Assembly (NCBI GenBank): GCA_035525785.1
Contig: DATLDQ010000062.1
Coordinates: 12,181-76,180, forward strand
Direction of reading: 5' to 3'
From: CADEED01 sp035525785
GTDB taxonomy: Bacteria > Pseudomonadota > Gammaproteobacteria > Steroidobacterales > Steroidobacteraceae
DNA: 64,000 bases
Below are positions 34,459 to 42,605 of this stretch, piece by piece. Position 1 is the first letter of the stretch; every line of letters begins with the position of its first letter. The notes under the pieces are model-generated. The model did not search any database and had not been told where the DNA came from. It saw nothing but the letters and a program-made list of their open reading frames with translations. The position numbers were made by a program, and so were the translations under genes.

Positions 34459-35859
34459 ATGCCTAAGACAATGTTCGAAAAAGTCTGGGACGATCACGTG
34501 GTCGTCCCGGAAACCGCCGAGACTCCCGCGGTACTGTTCATCGACCTGCACCTCACGCACGAGGTCACGACGCCACAGGCGTACACCGAACTGCGCACCC
34601 GCGGTCTCAAGCTGCGCCGCCCGGATCTCACGCTCGCGACGATGGATCACTCGACGCCGACGCGCACCGAGCAGGTGTTCGGCGGCGTCCCGATCTCGAT
34701 CGATTCGGCCGCAAAGCAGGTGAGACAACTCGAGATCAACGCCAACGAATTCGGCGTCGAGCTGTTCAACCTCCAGGATGCGCGCCGCGGCATCGTGCAT
34801 ATCATCGGGCCCGAGCTCGGGCTCACGCAGCCGGGCAAGACCATCGTCTGCGGTGATTCGCACACCTCGACGCATGGCGCCTTCGGCGCACTCGCCTTCG
34901 GCATCGGCACCACGGAAGTCGGCCACGTGCTCGCGACGCAGTGCCTCCTGCAGCGCAAACCGAAGACCTTCGCCATCAACGTGGCGAACAAACTACCCCC
35001 GGGCGTGACGGCCAAGGACCTAATCCTCGCCATCATCGGCAAGATCGGCGTCTCCGGAGGAACGGGCCACGTGCTCGAATACCGTGGACCCGCCATCGAA
35101 GCGCTGTCGATGGATGAGCGCATGACCATCTGCAACATGTCCATCGAGGCGGGCGCACGCGCCGGCATGATCGCGCCCGATGCGACGACCTTCGAGTTTC
35201 TGCAAGCCACGCCGCGTGCGCCGAAGGGCGCCGAATGGGACAAGGCCGTCGCGCGCTGGTCGAATCTGCCGACCGATGCCGGAGCGACCTTCGATCGCAG
35301 CGTCGAGATCGATGCCGCGTTGCTCGTGCCCATGGTCACCTATGGGACGCACCCCGGAATGGTCGCGCCCATCAACGGCAGCGTGCCAACCGGCGGCGAT
35401 GCCGTGTTCGAGAAGGCGCTTCAATACATGGGCCTCAAGGCAGGCGAACCCATCAGCAGCGTCCCGGTGAACAACGTGTTCGTCGGCAGCTGCACCAACG
35501 GCCGTCTCTCGGACCTGCGCAATGCCGCGGGCGTGCTGCGCGGACACAAGCTCGCCTCGGGTGTGAAGATGCTCGTGGTTCCAGGTTCCCAGGCCGTCAA
35601 ACGCGCCGCCGAAGCCGAGGGGCTCGACCAGGTGTTCAAGGCTGCCGGGGCCGAGTGGCGCGAGAGCGGCTGCTCCATGTGCCTCGGCATGAACGGCGAT
35701 CTCGTGCCGGCCGGTCACTACTCGGTGAGCACCAGCAACCGCAACTTCGAGGGCCGCCAGGGCCAGGGTGCGCGCACCCTGCTCGCCAGCCCCGAGACTG
35801 CCGCCGCTTCCGCCATACGCGGTCGGGTCACCGATCCGCGCGAGTTCGTACGCAACTAG
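34459..35859 (+). CDS. leuC: 3-Isopropylmalate dehydratase large subunit
   Basis: The 466-residue aconitase-like protein has MDHSTPTRTEQVF, VCGDSHTSTHGAFGALAFGI and the 4Fe-4S cysteines in NVFVGSCTNGRLSDLRNAA and ESGCSMCLGMNGDLV. With LeuD it isomerises isopropylmalate. The start is the ATG at 34459 (MPKTMFEKVW); a frame opening at TTG 34435 overlaps ilvE and is less likely. leuD follows after 7 bp. Confidence 0.96.
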   Translation: MPKTMFEKVWDDHVVVPETAETPAVLFIDLHLTHEVTTPQAYTELRTRGLKLRRPDLTLATMDHSTPTRTEQVFGGVPISIDSAAKQVRQLEINANEFGVELFNLQDARRGIVHIIGPELGLTQPGKTIVCGDSHTSTHGAFGALAFGIGTTEVGHVLATQCLLQRKPKTFAINVANKLPPGVTAKDLILAIIGKIGVSGGTGHVLEYRGPAIEALSMDERMTICNMSIEAGARAGMIAPDATTFEFLQATPRAPKGAEWDKAVARWSNLPTDAGATFDRSVEIDAALLVPMVTYGTHPGMVAPINGSVPTGGDAVFEKALQYMGLKAGEPISSVPVNNVFVGSCTNGRLSDLRNAAGVLRGHKLASGVKMLVVPGSQAVKRAAEAEGLDQVFKAAGAEWRESGCSMCLGMNGDLVPAGHYSVSTSNRNFEGRQGQGARTLLASPETAAASAIRGRVTDPREFVRN

Positions 35860-35866
35860 ATAGAAC

Positions 35867-36442
35867 ATGCCCGCAGTAACCCAGATCCGCTCCCGAACGG
35901 TCGTGCTGCCCACGACCAACATCGACACCGACCAGATCATCCCGGCCCGCTTCCTCACCGCGACGTCGAAGGCCGGTTTTGGCAAAAACCTGTTCGCCGA
36001 CTGGCGCTACGACGCGCAAGGCAACCCGAAGCCGGACTTCGCATTGAACAGGCCCGAAGCCAAAGGCGCCGCCATCCTCGTGGCTGGTCGCAACTTTGGC
36101 TGCGGTTCCTCGCGCGAGCACGCGCCCTGGGCGCTGCAGGATTTCGGTTTCGCGGCGGTGATCAGCACCGAGTTCGCCGACATATTCCGTACCAACTGTT
36201 TGAAGAACGGGCTGCTTCCCGTGGTGGTCGACGACCAGACGCATGCCTGGCTACTGGCCAATCCGAACGTCGAGGTTGGCATCGACGTGGCCAGCACCAC
36301 GCTCACCCTGCCCGACGGCACCGCGGTCAAATTTCCACTCGAAGGATTCGCGAAGTATTGCCTGCTGAACGGCGTCGACGAGCTCGGCTTCCTGATGTCG
36401 AAGCACGACGCCATCGCCGCCTACGAACGCGCGCACTCCTGA
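35867..36442 (+). CDS. leuD: 3-Isopropylmalate dehydratase small subunit
   Basis: The 191-residue swivelling-domain protein has VVLPTTNIDTDQIIPARFL, the active-site loop AGRNFGCGSSREHAPWALQD, and ISTEFADIFRTNCLKNGLLP, all diagnostic for LeuD. Length is slightly below the E. coli protein. It is between leuC (7 bp) and leuB (19 bp). Confidence 0.96.
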   Translation: MPAVTQIRSRTVVLPTTNIDTDQIIPARFLTATSKAGFGKNLFADWRYDAQGNPKPDFALNRPEAKGAAILVAGRNFGCGSSREHAPWALQDFGFAAVISTEFADIFRTNCLKNGLLPVVVDDQTHAWLLANPNVEVGIDVASTTLTLPDGTAVKFPLEGFAKYCLLNGVDELGFLMSKHDAIAAYERAHS

Positions 36443-36461
36443 AATCCAGAAAGACAGATTC

Positions 36462-37520
36462 ATGAAAGCAAGAATCGCGGTCATTGCCGGCGATGGCATT
36501 GGTCCTGAAGTCGTCGTCGAGGGCACGCGCGTGCTCGATCGGGTGGCGAAGAAGTTCGGTCACGATTTCCAGATGAACCCGGCGCCGTTCGGCGGCGCCG
36601 CCATCGATCTCACGGGCGATCCGCTGCCCAAGGCCACGCTCGACGAGTGTCTCGCGGCCGACGCGGTGCTGCTCGGCGCGATCGGTGGCCCGAAGTGGGG
36701 TCCTTCCTCTCCCGTGCGCCCCGAACAGGGTCTGCTGCGCATCCGCCGCGAGCTCGGCGTGTACGCCAACCTGCGGCCGATCAAGCTGCATCCGGCGCTG
36801 CGCGATTCCTCGGCGATCAAGCCCGAAGTGCTCGACGGCGTCGACCTGGTGTTCGTGCGCGAGCTCACCGGCGGCATCTACTTCGGCGAAAAGACGCGCA
36901 CCGCGACCACGGCCACCGACCTCTGCAGCTACTCGGTGGGCGAAATCGAGCGCATCACGCGCGTCGCCGGCCGCCTCGCGAGCGTTCGCCGCAAGAAGGT
37001 GTACAGCATCGACAAGTCGAACGTGCTCGAGACTTCACGCCTGTGGCGCGAGGTGGCCGAGCGCGTGATCACGAACGAGTTCCCGGGCGTGAGCATCGAG
37101 CACATGCTGGTGGATTCCGCCGCCATGCATCTCATCCGTCGGCCGCGCGATTTCGACGTGCTGGTCACCGAGAACATGTTCGGCGACATCCTCACCGATG
37201 AAGCCGCGATGCTCGCGAGCTCGCTCGGCGTGCTGCCGTCAGCGTCGATCGGCGACGGTCGTCGGGGCATCTACGAGCCCATCCATGGCTCCGCGCCCGA
37301 CATCGCCGGCAAGGGCATAGCGAACCCGGTCGGTACCATCCTGAGCGTCGCCATGTTGCTCAGACATTCGTTGGGTCTCGAGACGGAGGCCACGGCGGTC
37401 GAGGCAGCGGTGAACCAGGCCATCGAGAATGGCGCGCGCACCGCGGACATCGCGGAGAAGGGGCGCGCCGCGCTCGGCACGCGGCAGATGGGCGACCGGA
37501 TCCTCGCCGCGCTCGACTAA
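36462..37520 (+). CDS. leuB: 3-Isopropylmalate dehydrogenase
   Basis: The 352-residue protein shows IAVIAGDGIGPEVVVEGTRV, LGAIGGPKWG, the RELTGGIYFGEK substrate-binding motif, IDKSNVLETSRLWREVAERV, and the signature NMFGDILTDEAAMLASSLGV, GIYEPIHGSAPDIAGKGIAN. It oxidises and decarboxylates isopropylmalate with NAD. It closes the operon; its stop overlaps by 4 bp the stop of the convergent DUF2007 gene. Confidence 0.97.
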   Translation: MKARIAVIAGDGIGPEVVVEGTRVLDRVAKKFGHDFQMNPAPFGGAAIDLTGDPLPKATLDECLAADAVLLGAIGGPKWGPSSPVRPEQGLLRIRRELGVYANLRPIKLHPALRDSSAIKPEVLDGVDLVFVRELTGGIYFGEKTRTATTATDLCSYSVGEIERITRVAGRLASVRRKKVYSIDKSNVLETSRLWREVAERVITNEFPGVSIEHMLVDSAAMHLIRRPRDFDVLVTENMFGDILTDEAAMLASSLGVLPSASIGDGRRGIYEPIHGSAPDIAGKGIANPVGTILSVAMLLRHSLGLETEATAVEAAVNQAIENGARTADIAEKGRAALGTRQMGDRILAALD

Positions 37521-37822
37521 CTGTTCGGATCGAAGTTCTCGTCGATCTCGTACTCCCCCGCGTTGCACGCGGCCAGCACGCGTGCGGCCGCCTCGAGCTG
37601 GGATTCCGGCACCATCACACGCACGCCACCGCGCGCCAGCGAACCGAGGAATGCGCCGACGGCATAGATCGTGTCGGCGTCCATGACCTGGGCGTCGATG
37701 CCCTCCTGGACCAGGCGTGCCGCGAAAATGTGGGCGTCCAGCGGCAGCAGGAAGCGCGTCGCGATGCGCAGGGGCCCGCTCGGCGGCACGACGACCAGGT
37801 CATCGAGGATCTTTCGTTCCAT
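37517..37822 (-). CDS. DUF2007-type small protein
   Basis: The 101-residue protein resembles the DUF2007 'putative signal transducing' family. It has ARLVQEGIDAQVMDADTIYA, then GAFLGSLARGGVRVMVPESQ and LEAAARVLAACN, the usual pattern of an alpha/beta fold that handles an EGI...GGV-V core. No catalytic residues are evident and no function is known. It is convergent with leuB with a 4-bp tail overlap and separated by 115 bp from the divergent DUF899 gene. Confidence 0.7.
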   Translation of the reverse strand: MERKILDDLVVVPPSGPLRIATRFLLPLDAHIFAARLVQEGIDAQVMDADTIYAVGAFLGSLARGGVRVMVPESQLEAAARVLAACNAGEYEIDENFDPNS

Positions 37823-37937
37823 GACGGCAGCCTACACCGGGGACCTGCACTCACCCGTCGCCGATGTCGAATTGCGGTTCCCCCGTTCGACCAGATAACA
37901 GTCAGGCACCCCGCAAAGCACCTCTGGAGGAGAACCC

Positions 37938-38705
37938 ATGTCCCGAATCGTCAGCCGCGACGAGTGGATCGCCGAGCGCAAACGCCTGCTGGTGGAGGAG
38001 AAGGAGTTCACCCGGCGGCGTGACGCGCTGGGCGAGAAACGCCGATCCCTGCCCTGGGTGAAGGTCGAAAAGGACTACGAGTTCGAATCGCCGCAGGGCC
38101 GGGTGAAGCTCGCCGACCTGTTTCGAGGCCGATCGCAACTCTGGGTGCAGAGCGTCATGCAGGGACCGGGGCAGCCTCTGCAGTGCGTCGGGTGCTCCAT
38201 CGGCATCGATCACATCGAGGGGCTCCTCCCGCATCTCGACAACCACGACGTGTCTTACGTGGCGGTGGCACGGGCCACCATGCCCGAGCTCACGGCGCTC
38301 AAGGAACGCATGGGTTGGCGCGTGCCTTTCTATTCATCGTACGGCTCCGACTTCAACTACGACTTTGGCGTGTCGTTCAAACCCGAGGACATGAAAGCCG
38401 GTCGCGCCGAATACAACTACCGCGAGTGCGATCCGGGCCTCGAGGATCTGCCCGGCGACAACGTCTTCTATCGATCGACGTCCGGCGAAGACGCCGGGAC
38501 CATCTACCACACCTATTCCTGTTTCTCGCGTGGTGGCGAGGACTTCATGACCATCTACCGACTGCTCGAAGTCACGCCCAAGGGTCGCAACGAGACGAAG
38601 GAGCGCGGCATGCTCGACTGGGTTCGACCACACAACATGTACGGCAAGGGCGGTGAAGTCGCGCCCAATGGCCGTTTCATCCCGCCCGTCTCCTGCTGCA
38701 TGTGA
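37938..38705 (+). CDS. DUF899 family thioredoxin-like protein
   Basis: The 255-residue protein has DUF899 hallmarks: EEKEFTRRRDALGEKRRSLP, the LADLFRGRSQLWVQSVMQGP segment, a Cys-x2-Cys (QCVGCSIGIDH, near residues 80-83), VARATMPELTALKERMGW, and FYSSYGSDFNYDFGVSF. It ends RPHNMYGKGGEVA. The fold is thioredoxin-like, but the reaction is unknown. It has a strong GGAGGAG Shine-Dalgarno and lies 6 bp before the SDR-like gene. Confidence 0.85.
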   Translation: MSRIVSRDEWIAERKRLLVEEKEFTRRRDALGEKRRSLPWVKVEKDYEFESPQGRVKLADLFRGRSQLWVQSVMQGPGQPLQCVGCSIGIDHIEGLLPHLDNHDVSYVAVARATMPELTALKERMGWRVPFYSSYGSDFNYDFGVSFKPEDMKAGRAEYNYRECDPGLEDLPGDNVFYRSTSGEDAGTIYHTYSCFSRGGEDFMTIYRLLEVTPKGRNETKERGMLDWVRPHNMYGKGGEVAPNGRFIPPVSCCM

Positions 38706-38711
38706 GGCCAC

Positions 38712-39605
38712 ATGGAACTCTGCGCCGCAACCCGACGTGATTTCCTGACCGGTGGCGCCGTGGTAGCGCTGCCCCTCGCGGGCGTCGTCTCGGCCGCGTC
38801 GCAACCGCCGCCGTCAGCCGCGCTGCTCGCTGGCAAGACCGCCGTAATCTATGGGGCCGCCGGTGCCATGGGTGGCGCGGTGGCGCGGGCATTTGCGCGG
38901 GAAGGCGCGACGGTGATCCTGACGGGCCGCAACTTCGACCGCGTCGATGCGGTCGCAGCGGAGATCACCGCATCCGGCGGACGGGCCATCGCCGCCGGCG
39001 TGGATGCGCTCGACCGCGCGGCCGTCGAAAAGCATCTTGGCGAGGTGGTACGCCTGCACGGCGGCATCGATGTCTCCTTCAACCTGATCGGTCTCGGCGG
39101 CAGACAAGGCGACCCGCTCGTTGCCATGAACGTCGACGACTTCTCCGAAGCCATCGTCACGGCCATGCGCACGCACTATCTCACCGCCACTGCGGCGGCG
39201 CGGTACATGACGGCGCGCAAGTCCGGCGTCATCCTCGCGCTGACCGCGCAGGTGGCGCGCAAACCCTATGTGGCCAGCGGTGGATTCGGTGTGGCCTGCG
39301 CCGCGATCGAAGGGCTGTGGAGACAGCTGGCCGTCGAGCTCGGCCCCGCGGGCATCCGCCTGGTGACGCTGCGGTCCTCGGGTTCGCCCGACGCGCCCGG
39401 TGTGCGCAGTGCCGTGGCCGAGCACGCCAAGGTGGCCGGCGTGACGCGCGAAACCTTCGAAGCGCGCATCGCCGAGAAGACCATGCTCAGGCGCATGCCG
39501 CTGATGGCCGAGATCGCCAATCTTGCGGTTTTGGCCGCCTCCGACCGGGCGAGCTCGCTGACCGCCGCCGTGCTCAATGCCACCTGCGGAGAAATTGCCG
39601 ACTAG
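38712..39605 (+). CDS. Tat-exported SDR-fold protein lacking the catalytic triad
   Basis: The 297-residue protein opens with a twin-arginine motif (ATRRDFLTGG) and a hydrophobic stretch ending VVSA-AS, then a short-chain dehydrogenase Rossmann fold (VIYGAAGAMGGAVARAFA). Where SDRs have Ser-x12-Tyr-x3-Lys, the aligned region (near residues 175-200) reads LTAQVARKPYVASGGFGVAC, with Ala, Phe and Cys in the three places, while the flanking IEGLWRQLAVELGPAGIR is well kept. It is probably not a normal oxidoreductase and may bind a nucleotide or ligand in the periplasm. It follows the DUF899 gene by 6 bp. Confidence 0.82.
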   Translation: MELCAATRRDFLTGGAVVALPLAGVVSAASQPPPSAALLAGKTAVIYGAAGAMGGAVARAFAREGATVILTGRNFDRVDAVAAEITASGGRAIAAGVDALDRAAVEKHLGEVVRLHGGIDVSFNLIGLGGRQGDPLVAMNVDDFSEAIVTAMRTHYLTATAAARYMTARKSGVILALTAQVARKPYVASGGFGVACAAIEGLWRQLAVELGPAGIRLVTLRSSGSPDAPGVRSAVAEHAKVAGVTRETFEARIAEKTMLRRMPLMAEIANLAVLAASDRASSLTAAVLNATCGEIAD

Positions 39606-39646
39606 TCAGAGTGCGCCGACCAACCGGGACCTGCCTACTGACTAGT
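39601..39646. repeat. Inverted repeat spanning two convergent stop codons
   Basis: The perfect 9-bp arms actagtcag (39601-39609) and ctgactagt (39638-39646) contain the TAG stops of the SDR-like gene and of metB, with a 28-base loop. There is no T-run. It may be a weak two-way terminator, or the symmetry may reflect the two convergent stops. Confidence 0.45.
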
Positions 39647-40808
39647 TTGGCGTGTTGCCGATCGCCCTCACGCCGTTGCGCAGATCGGCGAGCAGGTCGT
39701 CGGTGGATTCGATGCCCACCGAGAGTCGCAGCAGGCCATCCACCAGGCCGGCGGCCGCGCGCGCGTCGGGCGCCATGGCGGCATGGGTCATGGTCGCCGG
39801 ATGCGCGACCAGGCTCTCGACCCCGCCCAGCGACTCGGCCAGCGAGAACAGCTCGAGCGCTTCGGCGAAACGCCGCGCGCCGTCGATGCCGCCCTTGACC
39901 TCGAGCGTGACGATGCCACCGAAGCCCGACTGCTGGCGTTTCGCGATTTCGTGACCCGGGTGTGCGGGGAGCCCGGGGTAGTACACGCGCTTCACCTGCG
40001 GCTGCGCGCCCAGGAACTCGGCAATGGCCTGGGCATTGCGGCCGTGCTCGCGCAGCCGTACGTGCAGCGTGCGCAAACCACGCAGTGTCAGGAAGCTGTC
40101 GAACGCCGAACCCGTGAGACCCAGGCAGTTGCCCCACCACGCGACCTGCTCCGCCAGCTCTTTCGTCGCGGTGATGACCGCGCCACCCACCACGTCGCTG
40201 TGCCCGTTGATGTACTTGGTGGTCGAGTGCACGACGATGTCCGCGCCCTGCGCGATCGGCTGCTGCCAGCCCGGCGACAGGAACGTGTTGTCGGCAACCA
40301 CGAGCGCGCCTTTCGCATGCGCCCGCTTCGCGATGTCCGCGACGTCGGTGATGCGCAGCAATGGATTGCTCGGCGTCTCGATCCACACGAGCCCGGCGGG
40401 CTTCGACAGCGCGGCGTCGACCGCGGCTGCATCGCCGAAGTTCACGAACTCGACGTCGAGCTCGTTGCGCTTCTTCCACGCGGTGAGCAGGCGGAAGGTG
40501 CCACCGTAACAGTCATGCGGCGCGACTACGCGCGCGCCCACCGGCAGCAGGTGCCCGACCAGCGTGATCGCGCCCATGCCGGAAGCCGTGATGACACCAC
40601 CCGCGCCTCCTTCGAGATCCGCGAGCGCTTCACCCAGAAGATCGCGCGTCGGATTGCCCGACCGGCTGTAGTCGTACTTGCGCTTGTCGCCGAACCCGCG
40701 GAACGCGAACGTCGACGACAGATGGATCGGTGGCACCACGGCCCCGGTCACATCACAGGATTCGAGGCCCGCGCGCACGGCGCGGGTGTCATGGGTCAGC
40801 TTGGTCAC
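39642..40808 (-). CDS. metB: Cystathionine gamma-synthase / O-succinylhomoserine sulfhydrylase type
   Basis: The 388-residue Cys/Met-metabolism PLP enzyme has PIHLSSTFAFRGFGD, YSRSGNPTRDLLGEALADLE, VIETPSNPLLRITD-type sequence (here WIETPSNPLLRITDV), and the PLP lysine in HSTTKYINGHSDVVGG. It joins an activated homoserine with cysteine, or with sulfide, in methionine synthesis; sequence alone does not separate these. Start GTG overlaps the metX stop (GTGA), so the pair is translationally coupled and under the same SAM riboswitch. Confidence 0.9.
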   Translation of the reverse strand: MTKLTHDTRAVRAGLESCDVTGAVVPPIHLSSTFAFRGFGDKRKYDYSRSGNPTRDLLGEALADLEGGAGGVITASGMGAITLVGHLLPVGARVVAPHDCYGGTFRLLTAWKKRNELDVEFVNFGDAAAVDAALSKPAGLVWIETPSNPLLRITDVADIAKRAHAKGALVVADNTFLSPGWQQPIAQGADIVVHSTTKYINGHSDVVGGAVITATKELAEQVAWWGNCLGLTGSAFDSFLTLRGLRTLHVRLREHGRNAQAIAEFLGAQPQVKRVYYPGLPAHPGHEIAKRQQSGFGGIVTLEVKGGIDGARRFAEALELFSLAESLGGVESLVAHPATMTHAAMAPDARAAAGLVDGLLRLSVGIESTDDLLADLRNGVRAIGNTPN

Positions 40809-41881
40809 GGTGTGGATCCTGGAACTTCGTTCAATACGCTGGCGAAGATCGGCTTGAGGTGCCGGTTCTCCTTGAGGAAGGCATCGTGCCCGTACACGGA
40901 GGAGATCTCGTGCAGCTCGGCAGTCGGCAGTCGGGCGACCATGGCACGCATGTCCGCCAGCGGCACGAGCTGATCCTCGCGCACCGCCACCGCGGTGACG
41001 GGCGCGAAGACGCGGCCGGCATCGACGCGATGCAGGTCGATGGACTCTGACAGGCAGACGAAGCTCTCGGGCCGGTAACGTTGCGCGTACTCGGCACCGC
41101 GCGCGAACAGGTATTCCTCGACCGGCAGCACGAAGCGTTCGTCACCCTGATTTTCATCGGCGCGCCGGTCCGCGCGACGCGGCGCGCCGCCGAAGCGCGC
41201 GGCGAACTCTTCCGGGCTGCGGTAGGTAGCCATGGCCAGCGCGCGCGCGAGCTCGAGACCCTGCGCCGCCTTGCCCGACTCCAGCGCGAACTTCACGATG
41301 CGCCGCTGCACGACGCGCCAGGCCGAAGCCATCGGGTGGGCGCGGTCGGCGGCGCTGATCACGATGAGTCGCGCAACGCGATCGGGATAGCGCTCGCCAA
41401 AGGCCAACGCCACCATGCCGCCGTAGGAGGCCCCGGCAATGGCGCGCACCGAGCTGATGCCGAGGTGGTTGATGAGTCGGAGCAGCAGCTCGGCCTGGTC
41501 ATACGCGGAAACGGTGGGGAAGCTCTGGCCGTCGCGCGGACCCGTGGAGTCGGCGCTCGCGCCGAGATAGTCGAAGCTCAGGATGCGGAAGCGCTGCGTG
41601 TCGAGCGCCAGACCCGGACCCACGACCTCGTGCCACCAGCCGCCACGCGGCTCGTCCGGCTGCCAGACCCGGCGCGAAGCCGAGATGCCACCGAGCGCCA
41701 CCACGACGGGCGCGCCCGCGGGACCTGCGATGCGCCAAGCGATCGACACCGAGTCGAGTGAACCGCCGAAGTGAAGCTTGAGCTCGCCGGGTACGGCCAG
41801 GACGCCTTCGCGCACCACCGCGCCGCCGGACGCGACGCCCTCGCCCGTATCGCTGCGTAATGTTTGTTGCTCGTTGCTCAC
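40805..41881 (-). CDS. metX: Homoserine O-acyltransferase (MetX type)
   Basis: The 358-residue alpha/beta hydrolase-fold protein has VVALGGISASRRVW, FDYLGASADSTGP, the nucleophile elbow AGASYGGMVALAFGERYPDR, Asp in VREDQLVPLADMRAMV and His in SSVYGHDAFLKENRHL, the MetX triad. Acyl choice (acetyl or succinyl) is unclear; gammaproteobacterial MetX proteins often use succinyl-CoA. I chose GTG 41881 (SNEQQTLRS...), which has GGAG upstream; the frame could open at GTG 41989 but that extension lacks homology. It lies downstream of a SAM-I aptamer. Confidence 0.88.
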   Translation of the reverse strand: MSNEQQTLRSDTGEGVASGGAVVREGVLAVPGELKLHFGGSLDSVSIAWRIAGPAGAPVVVALGGISASRRVWQPDEPRGGWWHEVVGPGLALDTQRFRILSFDYLGASADSTGPRDGQSFPTVSAYDQAELLLRLINHLGISSVRAIAGASYGGMVALAFGERYPDRVARLIVISAADRAHPMASAWRVVQRRIVKFALESGKAAQGLELARALAMATYRSPEEFAARFGGAPRRADRRADENQGDERFVLPVEEYLFARGAEYAQRYRPESFVCLSESIDLHRVDAGRVFAPVTAVAVREDQLVPLADMRAMVARLPTAELHEISSVYGHDAFLKENRHLKPIFASVLNEVPGSTP

Positions 41882-42018
41882 TTGCTGCTCCGCTCGTCCC
41901 GTTCCTGAAGAACCAGGCTGAAGGGTCCAGGGCTGAAAAACCAGGTCCTGGCACTCAGCGGGCAACTGTCTTGAGCTCGTGCTGCGCACGACCCGCCACC
42001 CGACGGTGGAGAGCTAAG

Positions 42019-42138
42019 CTCATCTGCCGGACCGGTGCGCCGCGAGGCACACCAGGGTCCGCAGGAGTTGGCACCTTTCCGCTTGGCGGCGGTTGCCCCG
42101 GCGTCTTCGGGCCCAATCCCTCAGCCGGTCTCGATGAG
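42019..42138 (-). promoter_or_regulatory. SAM-I (S-box) riboswitch aptamer
   Basis: Read on the minus strand, the aptamer begins CTCATCGAGACCGGC and ends in GATGAG, which closes helix P1. Core elements follow the SAM-I consensus in order: GAGGGATTGGGCCCGAAGAC, GCCGGGGCAACCGCC, and GGTGCCAACTCCTGC, then a GGACC...GGTCC helix. It precedes metX by 137 bases. That expression platform has a small T5 tract but no clear intrinsic terminator, so how the switch acts (termination or access to the ribosome site) is not resolved. Confidence 0.92.
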
Positions 42139-42184
42139 TGCGCGGATTCTAGGGGCCGGTGTCATGGCGCGCAAGCATCCGGCC

Positions 42185-42213
42185 TTGCTTTTATGCGCCC
42201 CGCCCGGTCTAAT
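42185..42213 (+). promoter_or_regulatory. his operon promoter
   Basis: TTGCTT (42185-42190) and TCTAAT (42208-42213, five of six to TATAAT) are separated by 17 bp, giving a predicted start near 42220 and a short leader before the regulator ATG at 42253. Confidence 0.6.
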
Positions 42214-42236
42214 GCGTTACTGTATTAACGCGTTAG
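42209..42236. promoter_or_regulatory. Inverted-repeat operator over the his promoter
   Basis: The half-sites ctaatgcgtta (42209-42219) and taacgcgttag (42226-42236) form an 11-6-11 inverted repeat with a single mismatch. It covers the -10 box and the predicted start site. The first gene downstream encodes a TrpR-like regulator, so this is the natural autoregulatory operator for control of the his genes. Binding is inferred. Confidence 0.65.
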
Positions 42237-42252
42237 CACATTGAACGACCGC

Positions 42253-42564
42253 ATGAAGCAGCACCGCAACGTCACTGCCCGCCAGGAAGCGCTGTCCGAG
42301 CGCAGCCTGTTCGCCGCCGTCCTGACGCTCAAGACCGTCGACGAGGCGCGCGCGTTCTTCCGCGACCTGTGCACTCCCGCGGAGCTGCAAGCCATGGCGG
42401 ACCGCTGGGCCGTGGTCGAGTGGCTGCAGAAAGGGCTGCCCTATCGCGAGATCCACCGCGTGACCGGCGTGAGCGTCACGACCATCGGCCGCGTCGCGCG
42501 CTGCCTGGCTGACGGCAATGGCGGCTACCAGGTGGCCGCGTCCCGTCAGCAGCGTCACGCCTGA
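42253..42564 (+). CDS. hisR: TrpR-like (YerC/YecD family) regulator of histidine synthesis
   Basis: The 103-residue protein is an all-helical TrpR-family regulator. It has DLCTPAELQAMADRWAVVEW and a helix-turn-helix PYREIHRVTGVSVTTIGRVA. In Xanthomonadales a TrpR-family protein called HisR in regulon collections precedes hisG and controls the operon. Here it is the first gene, 41 bp before hisG, with an inverted repeat over its promoter. I chose ATG 42253; a TTG at 42241 is possible. The effector (probably histidine) is inferred. Confidence 0.82.
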   Translation: MKQHRNVTARQEALSERSLFAAVLTLKTVDEARAFFRDLCTPAELQAMADRWAVVEWLQKGLPYREIHRVTGVSVTTIGRVARCLADGNGGYQVAASRQQRHA

Positions 42565-42605
42565 TCGAATGCGGCGAATCGTCGCCGCCAACAACCAAGA
42601 CACTT

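Noticed and set aside
41882..41989. N-terminal extension of metX to GTG 41989
   Set aside because: The added 36 residues lack homology and a better Shine-Dalgarno lies before GTG 41881.
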